A stretch of DNA of 10,002 nucleotides, taken from the NCBI GenBank assembly GCA_002683515.1, contig NYTN01000093.1:1-10002 (forward strand), in the 5' to 3' direction. Below are positions 1 to 6,653 of this stretch, piece by piece. Numbering within the stretch: the stretch's first letter is position 1; every line of letters begins with the position of its first letter. The notes beneath the pieces are model-generated. The model was not told where the DNA came from, made no database searches, and saw only the letters and a program-made list of their open reading frames with translations. The stretch is from Rhodobiaceae bacterium. GTDB taxonomy: Bacteria > Pseudomonadota > Alphaproteobacteria > RS24. The position numbers and the translations under genes were made by a program.

Positions 1-614
1 CCAATGATATTCATGACTTCAGACTCACCGGCTCTTTCGCGCCTTTTATCGACAATCGCCAAATCGGCATTAATGCGCTTACCCAATGCACGGGTACGAA
101 CAACCCCGCCGACATCAGGTGAAACCACCATTAAATCATCCCCATTAAATCTGGCTTTAATATCATCAACAAAAACTGGGGCACCAAAGAGATTATCTGT
201 AGGGATGTCGAAAAACCCTTGTATCTGACCAGCATGTAGGTCCAGCGTTAGCACACGGTCCGCTCCGGCAGCTTCGATAAGATTGGCTACCAGCTTGGCT
301 GAAATAGGTGTCCGTGGACCAGGCTTCCGATCTTGACGTGCATAACCGAAATAAGGGATTACAGCGGTAATACGACGCGCAGAAGAGCGTCTTAAGGCAT
401 CTATGGTAATTAATAATTCCATAAGATTGTCATTAGCGGGAAAAGAGGTGGATTGAATGATGAAAACATCTTCACCTCGAACATTTTCTTGAATCTCTAC
501 AAAAACTTCTTCATCAGCAAAACGCTTTATGTCTGATTTCGTCAGAGGAATATTGAGATATTTCGCGATTGCTTCAGCGAGTGGACGGTTACTGTTTCCG
601 GCGACTAATTTCAT
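1..614 (-). CDS. prs: Ribose-phosphate diphosphokinase (PRPP synthetase), N-terminal part, cut by the window edge
   Basis: Makes phosphoribosyl pyrophosphate from ribose 5-phosphate and ATP in the cytoplasm, feeding purine, pyrimidine, histidine, tryptophan and NAD synthesis. Reading leftward from the ATG at 614-612 (MKLVAGNSNRPLAEAIAKYL) gives 204 residues with no stop before the left edge; the family is about 310 long, so roughly a third is missing. Visible hallmarks are ADEEVFVEIQENVRGEDVF near residues 33-51, the catalytic flexible-loop region ARQDRKPGPRTPISAK (92-107), and the PRPP synthetase signature DLHAGQIQGFFD (125-136) with its metal-binding Asp and His. The C-terminal ribose-phosphate-binding loop lies outside. 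A GGGAAG stretch a few bases upstream of the ATG can serve as ribosome binding site. It follows pgeF on the same strand after about 100 bp, so it probably has its own transcription start. Identification is firm. Confidence 0.96.
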   Translation of the reverse strand, partial: MKLVAGNSNRPLAEAIAKYLNIPLTKSDIKRFADEEVFVEIQENVRGEDVFIIQSTSFPANDNLMELLITIDALRRSSARRITAVIPYFGYARQDRKPGPRTPISAKLVANLIEAAGADRVLTLDLHAGQIQGFFDIPTDNLFGAPVFVDDIKARFNGDDLMVVSPDVGGVVRTRALGKRINADLAIVDKRRERAGESEVMNII

Positions 615-679
615 GGCTTCTTCCCAGAGGGTCCTTTGATACTTTTTTGTAACAAAGCAATGCGACCTGTGTAACCCCA

Positions 680-706
680 TTTTTTTGAAAATCAAAAAAA
701 TTTTTT
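680..706. repeat. AT-only palindrome in the pgeF–prs gap
   Basis: Positions 680-688 (TTTTTTTGA) and 692-700 (TCAAAAAAA) form a perfect 9-bp inverted repeat with a three-base loop, followed by six T at 701-706. It lies between the pgeF stop (718) and the prs start (614), both on the minus strand. With a single G-C pair it would make a very weak terminator. It may instead be a bent A-tract or UP-like element upstream of prs. No convincing -35/-10 pair was found in the gap. Confidence 0.4.
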
Positions 707-717
707 CTAAAATTAAC

Positions 718-1485
718 CTAAGTTAGAGCAATCGCAGATACATGACGACCATAATCAGATTCCTCATGATGCGTTGCGCGACGATAAGAAAAATATTTAT
801 CAGGATTTAGATAAGTACAGTTATCAAGGTGTGAGATATGCCTAATTCCGGTGGCATTTATTCTGGACTGAACGAAAGCCGGCAGGTTGAACAAAAATTT
901 CCCAGCTTTCACTTCTGGTAAAAATAACTCCCTTGCTAACGGGTCTGCTGCAATGACCTTTTCATAAACATCAAGACCTACTTGGTAAGCTTTTTGGGAT
1001 ATAGAAGGGCCAATAACGGCTTGAAGGCTATCGGGTTGGACCTGCTCTTTTTTAAGAGTGATAACAAGGTTTTCGATAATTCCGGCGGTTGCGCCCTTCC
1101 AGCCTGCATGGGCTGTAGCGACAATATCGACGTTACTACCACTAATACTCCCGCAGATTAGAACTGGTACGCAGTCAGCAGATATAACGCCTAATGCTAT
1201 CCCTTTTTCTTTTGTGAAGAGCGCATCAGCTTCTGGTTTGTCGTGGGGGGTTAATACCTCGGCTACTTTATTACTGTGCGTTTGGTATCCCGTAACTAAA
1301 CTTTTTGCATTCAGACATGATGATACTTTTTCACGGTTAATAATGATATTCTCCGTTTTATCATTTGAACCGAAACCGATATTTAAGCTTTTATACAAAC
1401 CGTCAGAGACACCGCCTTGACGTCCAAAGAAACCATGTGACGTTGATGCTAAAAGCGGGTCAATTTGAAAAGGTGGGGCTATCAT
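718..1485 (-). CDS. pgeF: Peptidoglycan editing factor PgeF (YfiH/laccase-domain family)
   Basis: A 255-residue cytoplasmic protein of the YfiH/COG1496 family, whose members remove wrongly incorporated residues (such as L-Ser) from UDP-MurNAc precursors; homologs have also been assigned multicopper oxidase or purine nucleoside phosphorylase activity. The metal and catalytic residues are visible: His70 in GYQTHS, Cys105 in ISADCVPVL and His126 in TAHAGWKG. The N-terminal GFFGRQGGVSDGLY and the C-terminal FSYRRATHHEESDYGR (with Arg) are also typical, and the length matches the family. The ATG overlaps the stop of the upstream methyltransferase by four bases (ATGA, 1482-1485), and GAGGG sits about seven bases upstream, so translation is probably coupled. 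It is the last gene of the lgt–midA–pgeF run. The exact substrate here is inferred from the family. Confidence 0.93.
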   Translation of the reverse strand: MIAPPFQIDPLLASTSHGFFGRQGGVSDGLYKSLNIGFGSNDKTENIIINREKVSSCLNAKSLVTGYQTHSNKVAEVLTPHDKPEADALFTKEKGIALGVISADCVPVLICGSISGSNVDIVATAHAGWKGATAGIIENLVITLKKEQVQPDSLQAVIGPSISQKAYQVGLDVYEKVIAADPLARELFLPEVKAGKFLFNLPAFVQSRINATGIRHISHLDNCTYLNPDKYFSYRRATHHEESDYGRHVSAIALT

Positions 1486-2603
1486 CTATTGTCCCTCGTT
1501 ATTTCTTCAAACCCTGAAGGTATTGCTTCGTCTGCTTTGGTAATTGAAAGAACATTAAAAAGTATACCCATTTGGTCTATGCCGATAAGACGATTACGTG
1601 CAGCAAGTAAATCAATTTTCTGTTGACTGGATGCGTTTAGACTCAAACTTTCGAAACGTTTTTCCAGACCCAGAGATAAAAGAAAGTTTCTTTGTGAAGT
1701 AGGGCCTGAACTCCTGCAGAAAGAATCCTCTGCTATCTCAGTGAGGCGTTTGAAATTTACGTGAGCAGTGAGGTCTGCATTTCCCGGACTTTTATAAGGA
1801 GAGACAGGTTGGTGGTCGGAAAGTGCTTGAAATGTGTCGCCCGGTTGATTTTGAGTGTAGCCATAATCAATCATTAAAAGCGCACCATCATTATCGGCAA
1901 CATAATTGGCGAGCTGCGTCATAATGACCTCTGCTTGTGGAGAGGTTTCCAGAATATCGCCATGTTTAAAGTTTTGCGCTGCAGGCAAGTTGTCCGTAAC
2001 TGAAATATCTGTGATTGTAACGGGTACAAGTTCGCAGTCTTTAACGTCAACACACTTCAGTTTCCACATATCATTTTCTTGAACAAATTGTCGGATAGGA
2101 AGAGCATCAAAAAACTCATTGGCATAAATAATTACTGGCATCCCGTGACAGGCCTTAAGTAAGTCATTGATATTAGTATGCCAATGACATGGGGTCGTAT
2201 CACCTAAAACCATAGAAAGAGTTTGGCTCTGCTTTTCTTGCAACACAGGACTGGTTTCGAGAAAATGAAGGTGAGCAGATTGAAGATATGCAGGGTGCAT
2301 TTTAACTGAATGAGCGATATCGCGCATCAACGTGCCGCGCCCTGGACCGAGTTCTACAAGATTGAACTCCGCCCAAGGGCCTGATTTCATCCAAAAATCA
2401 AGCCCCCACAAGCCGAGCAACTCACCAAAGACCTGACTGACTTCAGGAGCAGTAACAAAATCTCCTTTTTTGCCGAATGGATCTTGTTTTGAGTAGTATC
2501 CGTGGGCAGTGTCTCCCAATGCGCGTGCCATATAATTCTCAAGCGGCATCGGTCCATTGGCAAGAATTTCTTCGATGATAATTTGCTTTAGCTCATTCAT
2601 CAT
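1482..2603 (-). CDS. Class I SAM-dependent methyltransferase, NDUFAF7/MidA family
   Basis: A 373-residue protein of the DUF185/COG1565 family. The mitochondrial relative NDUFAF7 (MidA) dimethylates an arginine of the NDUFS2 subunit during complex I assembly; the bacterial substrate is not settled, though the NuoD equivalent is a reasonable guess. Family marks are GDFVTAPEVSQVFGELLG (47-64), the SAM-binding glycine motif VELGPGRGTLM (83-93), YANEFFDALPIRQF (160-173), LLMIDYGY (242-249) and a late DLTAHVNF (277-284). Two tandem ATG codons (2603 and 2600) can start it; no strong Shine-Dalgarno separates them. The gene begins seven bases after the lgt stop and overlaps pgeF by ATGA, so all three are likely co-transcribed. 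Two pieces appear weaker than usual: the internal stretch 174-235 is variable, and the C-terminal tail is not recognised. Confidence 0.9.
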   Translation of the reverse strand: MMNELKQIIIEEILANGPMPLENYMARALGDTAHGYYSKQDPFGKKGDFVTAPEVSQVFGELLGLWGLDFWMKSGPWAEFNLVELGPGRGTLMRDIAHSVKMHPAYLQSAHLHFLETSPVLQEKQSQTLSMVLGDTTPCHWHTNINDLLKACHGMPVIIYANEFFDALPIRQFVQENDMWKLKCVDVKDCELVPVTITDISVTDNLPAAQNFKHGDILETSPQAEVIMTQLANYVADNDGALLMIDYGYTQNQPGDTFQALSDHQPVSPYKSPGNADLTAHVNFKRLTEIAEDSFCRSSGPTSQRNFLLSLGLEKRFESLSLNASSQQKIDLLAARNRLIGIDQMGILFNVLSITKADEAIPSGFEEITRDNR

Positions 2604-2610
2604 TTCGGAT

Positions 2611-3414
2611 TTACGGTTTTTTCTGGTTTGCCAAATAAACGAAAGATAATCCCGCTATTAACATGGGGACAGATAACCAAAACCCCATAGTCGTTCCAAC
2701 GACGAGATATCCTATATGCGCATCAGGTTCGCGGAAAAATTGTTCTACAATCATGCGCGACAAGCCATAACCTGCGATAAAAATGCCCATGATAAGGCCA
2801 GGTTTTTGAAGGGCATTGGTGCTTCGACAAAGATAAGCAAGTACTATAAATAGCAACAACCCCTCTGAAAAAGCTTCATAAAGTTGACTCGGGTGACGCG
2901 GAAGGGGCCCGCCATTAGGGAAAACCACACCAAGTGCAAATTCGGTTTGACGTCCCCATAATTCACTATTAATGAAATTGGCAATACGTCCAAAAAATAA
3001 TCCAATAGGCGCAGCTGCGGCGATTAAATCACCCAGTATTAATGGGTTGATATTAAGTTTACGGGCATAGAGTAGCGCCGCAATTGTAACCCCCAGAAGG
3101 CCGCCATGAAAAGCCATGCCGCCTTCCCATACAGCAAAAATTTGTCTGGGGTTATCAAGGTAAAAGCCGAGGTTATAAAATAAAATATAACCAAGACGTC
3201 CCCCAAGAATGGTGCCGAGGGTTAGCCAGAGGAGTAAATCGTCAAGCTGGGATGGTTCTTCTTTATGATACGATTGTTGAATAGATGTATTGGGCGCAAG
3301 AGATAAAAGATAATACCAACCGCCGATGAGGCCGACCATATAGGCCAGCGCATACCAGCGCAAGGTAACTGGGCCTATTTGAAAAATTATGGGGTCAATG
3401 TCAGGAAACAGCAT
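2611..3414 (-). CDS. lgt: Prolipoprotein diacylglyceryl transferase
   Basis: Inner-membrane enzyme that moves the diacylglyceryl group of phosphatidylglycerol onto the lipobox Cys of prolipoproteins, the first step of lipoprotein maturation. At 267 residues it is of normal size. It shows about seven hydrophobic segments, beginning with WYALAYMVGLIGGWYYL (20-36). Conserved positions seen are GGRLGY (71-76), the essential HGG (His103), the signature GRIANFINSELWGR (142-155) with Arg143, Asn146 and Glu151, RHPSQLYEA (173-181) and GLSRMIVEQFFREPD (217-231). The ATG at 3414 is preceded by a modest GAGTG, and the family N-terminus (FPxIDPIIFxIGPxxLRWY) fits this start. It opens the lgt–midA–pgeF operon and is divergent from ubiK. 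Its substrate donor, phosphatidylglycerol, depends on pgsA at the other end of the window. Confidence 0.97.
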   Translation of the reverse strand: MLFPDIDPIIFQIGPVTLRWYALAYMVGLIGGWYYLLSLAPNTSIQQSYHKEEPSQLDDLLLWLTLGTILGGRLGYILFYNLGFYLDNPRQIFAVWEGGMAFHGGLLGVTIAALLYARKLNINPLILGDLIAAAAPIGLFFGRIANFINSELWGRQTEFALGVVFPNGGPLPRHPSQLYEAFSEGLLLFIVLAYLCRSTNALQKPGLIMGIFIAGYGLSRMIVEQFFREPDAHIGYLVVGTTMGFWLSVPMLIAGLSFVYLANQKKP

Positions 3415-3541
3415 TTTATCACTCTATTTTGCTCAGATGGTTACTATGTGTTTGGATGTCTGGCTTTTGTTTGGGGTTTACATCAATATTTGTTATATCA
3501 TGAATATTAATTCTTCTTAGCTCTAATGGATAGGCAAACTA
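3415..3541. promoter_or_regulatory. Divergent lgt/ubiK intergenic region with a candidate lgt -10 element
   Basis: This 127-bp AT-rich gap must hold the starts of both transcription units. On the minus strand TGATATAAC (plus positions 3500-3492) resembles an extended -10 (TG-n-TATAAC), placing lgt transcription near 3485 with a leader of about 70 bases. On the plus strand TTTACA at 3477-3482 could be a -35, but no good -10 follows at 16-18 bases. AGG at about 3532-3534, shortly before the ATG at 3542, is the likely ubiK ribosome binding site. These calls are by eye only. Confidence 0.35.
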
Positions 3542-3862
3542 ATGAGTCAGACACGTGAAAAAATTGTTGATGATTTTGTCAAACTTATGATGGGTGCTGT
3601 CGGAACTGCCCAAGGCATGCAAGAAGAGGCCTCCTCCTTAATGCGTTCGCGGCTAGAAAGTACTATTCGTAAACTTGATTTAGTTTCTCGTGAAGAATTT
3701 GAGATTGTTGCTGAGATGGCACAGCAAGCCCGTCAGGAAAATGAAGCATTAATTAAGCGTCTTGACGAGATTGAAGGTTTTTTGGGCCATAAAAACCCCT
3801 CAAAAGAAAAAAGAGTGACTCGAAAAAAAACATCAACAGCAAAGAAGTCATCTTCTGAGTGA
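3542..3862 (+). CDS. ubiK: Accessory factor UbiK family protein (BMFP domain, YqiC-like)
   Basis: A 106-residue soluble protein of the UbiK/YqiC (formerly DUF526) family. In E. coli and Salmonella UbiK helps ubiquinone biosynthesis through contact with UbiJ and shows membrane-fusogenic, lipid-binding behaviour. Residues 1-47 form the amphipathic N-terminal helix region, with IVDDFVKLMMGAVGTAQG typical of the family. Residues about 51-80 (SREEFEIVAEMAQQ... through IKRLDEIEGFLG) are a predicted coiled coil used for trimerisation. Residues 83-106 are a Lys/Ser/Thr-rich tail (KKTSTAKKSSSE) that is not conserved and is likely disordered. It is divergent from lgt and heads a plus-strand series with a YbjN gene and proC, an arrangement common in alphaproteobacteria. 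A role in quinone synthesis here is inferred from homology. Confidence 0.88.
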   Translation: MSQTREKIVDDFVKLMMGAVGTAQGMQEEASSLMRSRLESTIRKLDLVSREEFEIVAEMAQQARQENEALIKRLDEIEGFLGHKNPSKEKRVTRKKTSTAKKSSSE

Positions 3863-3981
3863 TTGCCCCTTTTATCGTTACTGTGAATCAGGCACTGTCA
3901 TTTAGTGGTGAAAGTCTAAATGACCCACTAAATATGGTAGATGCATCTATTCGAGATGTTAAGCCAGTTAACAGGCATTAA
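3859..3981 (+). CDS. Possible 40-codon small ORF coupled to ubiK (unproven)
   Basis: An open frame starts with GTG at 3859, sharing GTGA with the ubiK stop, and runs 40 codons to TAA at 3979-3981. It starts MIAPFIVTVNQALSFSGESL, with the GTG read as Met, and ends DVKPVNRH. An internal ATG at 3934 would give only 15 codons. The four-base stop/start overlap is the usual form of translational coupling, but there is no clear Shine-Dalgarno, no recognised family, and the frame contains the paired inverted repeats described at 3897-3933. Chance is the more likely explanation. Confidence 0.12.
   Translation: MIAPFIVTVNQALSFSGESLNDPLNMVDASIRDVKPVNRH
3897..3933 (+). promoter_or_regulatory. Two mutually exclusive hairpins in the ubiK–ybjN gap
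   Basis: GTCATTTAG (3897-3905) pairs perfectly with CTAAATGAC (3916-3924), giving a 9-bp stem with a 10-base loop. The overlapping segment ATTTAGTGG (3900-3908) pairs perfectly with CCACTAAAT (3925-3933), giving another 9-bp stem with a 16-base loop. Bases 3900-3905 are used by both, so only one stem can form at a time. No U-run follows, so it is not a standard intrinsic terminator. It could be an RNA switch, an mRNA-processing or stability element between ubiK and ybjN, or a DNA operator with three related half-sites. Confidence 0.35.
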
Positions 3982-4008
3982 GTGCAACAGATATAACAGG
4001 CGATAATT

Positions 4009-4509
4009 ATGAACCTAGCTGAAGCCCAAGATATCCAAATTTCTGAACACCCCATAGATGCTATGGAAAAGCTCGCGGCTGCCTATGAATGGCCGAGTGA
4101 GCGCGGTACGGAAGATGACATGAATATTTGTGTCTCAGGTAAATATTGTGATTTGCATATGGCGATTAGCTGGCGTTCTGATTTAGGTGGACTGCATCTT
4201 GCCTGTGTTCTCGATACGAAAGTGCCAACTGCGAAAAGAAACGACGTATGCGATCTGATTGCTCAAATTAATGAACAGTTATGGCTTGGGCATTTTGATA
4301 TTTGGTCTGGTGACGGGGCGGTCTTATTCCGCAACACGTTAATGGTTAGCGGTGAAGGCCTCAGTGAAACACAATGCGAGGGGCTGTTGAACCATGCCGT
4401 GACGACTTGTGAACAATTCTTTCCAGCTTTTCAATATCTCATTTGGGCGGGGCATGATGCTCAAAGAGCTCTTGAGGTTTGCATGTTTGAAACTAAAGGC
4501 GATGCCTAA
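4009..4509 (+). CDS. YbjN domain-containing protein
   Basis: A 166-residue cytoplasmic protein of the YbjN family, which has the fold of type III secretion chaperones but is not tied to secretion in these organisms. E. coli YbjN has been linked to motility, stress and multicopy suppression; the biochemical role in alphaproteobacteria is unknown. The typical pattern is visible: HPIDAMEKLAAAYEWPSER near 14-32, VSGKYCDLHMAISWRSDLGGLHLAC (42-66, the central strand pair), DLIAQINEQLWLGHFDIWS (82-100) and CEQFFPAFQYLIWAG (134-148). It has neither signal peptide nor membrane segment. AGGCG lies about eight bases before the ATG at 4009. Its last eight bases overlap the start of proC, so the two are co-translated, a pairing seen in many alphaproteobacteria and suggestive of a link to proC that has not been explained. 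Confidence 0.85.
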   Translation: MNLAEAQDIQISEHPIDAMEKLAAAYEWPSERGTEDDMNICVSGKYCDLHMAISWRSDLGGLHLACVLDTKVPTAKRNDVCDLIAQINEQLWLGHFDIWSGDGAVLFRNTLMVSGEGLSETQCEGLLNHAVTTCEQFFPAFQYLIWAGHDAQRALEVCMFETKGDA

Positions 4510-5299
4510 TAGCTCACCTATACTCCTTATTGGCGCCGGCAAAATGGGCCAGGCCATGCTTAAAGGCTGGCTTGCTTCCGGCTTTTCTTCCATACAGGTG
4601 TTTGAAAAATTCCCTTCGGATGCTTTGAAATCTTTACCGATTGAACTGAACCCATCCACTGTAATTGTTGATGAGAACCAAACAATAATACTTGGTGTGA
4701 AGCCTCAAAATTACCGCGATGTTATAGATGAACACCAAGCCAATATTCATCCCGATGCGATGGTTGTTTCAATTCTGGCAGGAATTTCTATTGATGCAAT
4801 GCAGATTGCTCTCCCGGGTAGATGTATTGTTCGCGCCATGCCCAATACCCCTGCCACTATTGGGCAAGGGCTAACTGCATTATGTGCAGTAGAAGATATT
4901 TCTAATTCTCATAAAATTTTTGCTACTAACTTGATGCAAGCTGTGGGGGAGGTTGTCTGGGTAGATAATGAAGCCATGATTGATGCCGTCACAGCAGTTA
5001 GCGGAAGTGGCCCAGCATATCTTTTTCATTTTGTCGAAGCACTAACAACGGCGGCGATAGATATTGGTTTTGCTCCTGATATGGCAGAAATATTTGCCCG
5101 TAAGACGATAATTGGATCTGCTGCATTGCTGGATAATTCTGGAGAAAAAGCAGCTCAATTACGTGAGAATGTGACCTCTGAGGGCGGCACAACCCAGGCA
5201 GCTCTAGAAGTGTTGATGGCTGAACCAAGCATGCAGTCAATAGTGCTTAGAGCTGTTAAAGCAGCCAAGAAGCGTTCAGAAGAGCTATCTAAGATTTAA
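4502..5299 (+). CDS. proC: Pyrroline-5-carboxylate reductase
   Basis: Catalyses the last step of proline synthesis, reduction of Δ1-pyrroline-5-carboxylate with NAD(P)H, in the cytoplasm. From the ATG at 4502 the product is 265 residues, the normal length. It opens with the Rossmann dinucleotide motif LLIGAGKMGQAML (8-20), then LGVKPQ (64-69), VRAMPNTPATIGQG (110-123), AVSGSGPAYLF (165-175) and the P5CR signature region RENVTSEGGTTQAALEVL (221-238). The open frame extends upstream to 4409, but those 31 extra residues are simply the ybjN gene read in another frame and have no family similarity. At 4502 the ATG overlaps the ybjN stop by eight bases with AAAGG close upstream (only about two bases of spacing), so translation is probably coupled to ybjN. 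The gene ends one base from the convergent kinase gene. Confidence 0.95.
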   Translation: MPNSSPILLIGAGKMGQAMLKGWLASGFSSIQVFEKFPSDALKSLPIELNPSTVIVDENQTIILGVKPQNYRDVIDEHQANIHPDAMVVSILAGISIDAMQIALPGRCIVRAMPNTPATIGQGLTALCAVEDISNSHKIFATNLMQAVGEVVWVDNEAMIDAVTAVSGSGPAYLFHFVEALTTAAIDIGFAPDMAEIFARKTIIGSAALLDNSGEKAAQLRENVTSEGGTTQAALEVLMAEPSMQSIVLRAVKAAKKRSEELSKI

Positions 5300-5300
5300 C

Positions 5301-6644
5301 TTAAACAGGGACTGATACAGTGGCCTCTAAACCACCTTGTGCCCCTTTAGATAAGTAGATATCTCCGCCATGCCCACGGGCAACATCGCGCGCAACTGAA
5401 AGCCCAAGACCCGTACCACCAGTTTCTGCGTTTCGCGCCTGATCCAACCGGAAAAATGGTCTGAAAACTTGATCTATAGATTCCTCAGGGATACCCGGCC
5501 CATTATCAGAAATGACTATTTTCAAACATTCTTCTTCCACTTTCACAATAATATGCACTTCCTTAGCGTAATTGCAGGCATTATTGACGAGATTTGTTAG
5601 GCACCTTTTAAAGGCTCGACGTTTTACTTTGAAAGGAAGGCTTGGAGGGCAAGCTATAAATATATAGGTGCCCGGTTTCCGAAGCTTTGCGCTTTCCCTA
5701 ATTTCTTCCAGCAGATTGCGGATATTAATCTCAAGGCTTTTTTCGCCTTGAAAGCCCTTGGCGAAAGACAAATAATCCTCAAGCATGTCTTCCATCTCAA
5801 TAATATCTTCCTCAAGACCTAAAATTTCGGGCGAGCGGGGTAACATGGCCAATTGAAGTTTCAATCGTGTGAGTGGTGTTCTTAAATCATGGCTTACACC
5901 GGCAAGCATAGTCGTTCTTTGTTCAATTTGAGCTTTGATACGATCCCGCATGTTTAAAAAAGCCGAAGCAGCTTGTCGAACTTCGGAGGCGCCTGAGGGT
6001 TTGAAATCTTGTATATCTCGACCGCGACCAAAACTTTCAGCCGCCTCGGCAAGGTTTTCAATCGGTCTTATTTGATTGCGGAGAAAAACAATTGATACAG
6101 CGAGTAGAAATAAAGATGTGCCGGTCATCCAAACAATAAAAATATGAGAATTGGTTGCGTACACTTTGCTTTTCAAAACAAGCGCGCGCATAACTTCTCC
6201 GGGGAGTTGTAGGCGTACATCTACATAATTACCTACGGATACCGTATCCAGCCAAAATGGACGTCCAACTTGATTTTCAATTTCATCTGATAGCGAGTCG
6301 TCGAGAAGGTCGACAAATGGTCGTGGGACGGGTTCAGGTAATGTTTCGCCGGGCAAAAAGGCAATGCTCATCTCAAAACTCTCATCAGCAAGCCTGATAA
6401 GCTCTTCATCATCAGCCTGAGTGTTACCCATTCGTAAATCCACCAGCAATGACAAGTCGCTTATGACTGCGTGGGATAGACGTTTGGTAACAGTGTTCCA
6501 ATGACGCTCAAGGAAAACATAACCTGCAACAATTTGTATCAACACGATGGGAATGATGATGATCATCAAAGACCGTGAATACAGACCTGACGGCATGTAG
6601 TTTTTGAGCTGAAAGTAGCCAATTAAATTTGCCCAGTTCAACAT
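5301..6644 (-). CDS. Sensor histidine kinase, EnvZ-like architecture
   Basis: A 447-residue inner-membrane kinase. The order is TM1 (about 26-45), a periplasmic loop of about 120 residues (46-165, acidic, no recognised sensor fold), TM2 (about 166-188), HAMP linker (about 188-240, starting RNQIRPIENLAEAAESFG), HisKA with the phospho-acceptor His252 in AGVSHDLRTPLTRLK, and HATPase with the N box NLVNNACNY (Asn355), G1 ISDNGPG (378-384), an F box around FRPFFRLD and G2 GGTGLGLSVARD (409-420). All catalytic boxes are intact. It follows the response regulator by nine bases with no clear Shine-Dalgarno; Met17 is an alternative start. Its presumed partner is that regulator. Similar kinases in alphaproteobacteria include EnvZ-like and ActS/RegB-type proteins, but the long periplasmic loop argues against RegB. 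The stimulus is unknown. The gene converges on proC with one base between stops. Confidence 0.93.
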   Translation of the reverse strand: MLNWANLIGYFQLKNYMPSGLYSRSLMIIIIPIVLIQIVAGYVFLERHWNTVTKRLSHAVISDLSLLVDLRMGNTQADDEELIRLADESFEMSIAFLPGETLPEPVPRPFVDLLDDSLSDEIENQVGRPFWLDTVSVGNYVDVRLQLPGEVMRALVLKSKVYATNSHIFIVWMTGTSLFLLAVSIVFLRNQIRPIENLAEAAESFGRGRDIQDFKPSGASEVRQAASAFLNMRDRIKAQIEQRTTMLAGVSHDLRTPLTRLKLQLAMLPRSPEILGLEEDIIEMEDMLEDYLSFAKGFQGEKSLEINIRNLLEEIRESAKLRKPGTYIFIACPPSLPFKVKRRAFKRCLTNLVNNACNYAKEVHIIVKVEEECLKIVISDNGPGIPEESIDQVFRPFFRLDQARNAETGGTGLGLSVARDVARGHGGDIYLSKGAQGGLEATVSVPV

Positions 6645-6653
6645 GATTTTATT

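Noticed and set aside
4..228. 74-codon plus-strand open frame at the left edge
   Set aside because: It is antisense to prs, whose PRPP synthetase motifs cover this stretch.
1058..1420. 120-codon plus-strand open frame inside pgeF
   Set aside because: It is antisense to a gene with all catalytic motifs intact, and has no ribosome site or recognisable domain.
4409..4501. Upstream extension of proC by 31 residues
   Set aside because: The extra residues come from ybjN read in another frame, have no ProC similarity and would place the Rossmann motif too far from the N-terminus.
4339..4659. 106-codon minus-strand open frame across the ybjN–proC joint
   Set aside because: It is antisense to two well-supported genes and shows no family features.
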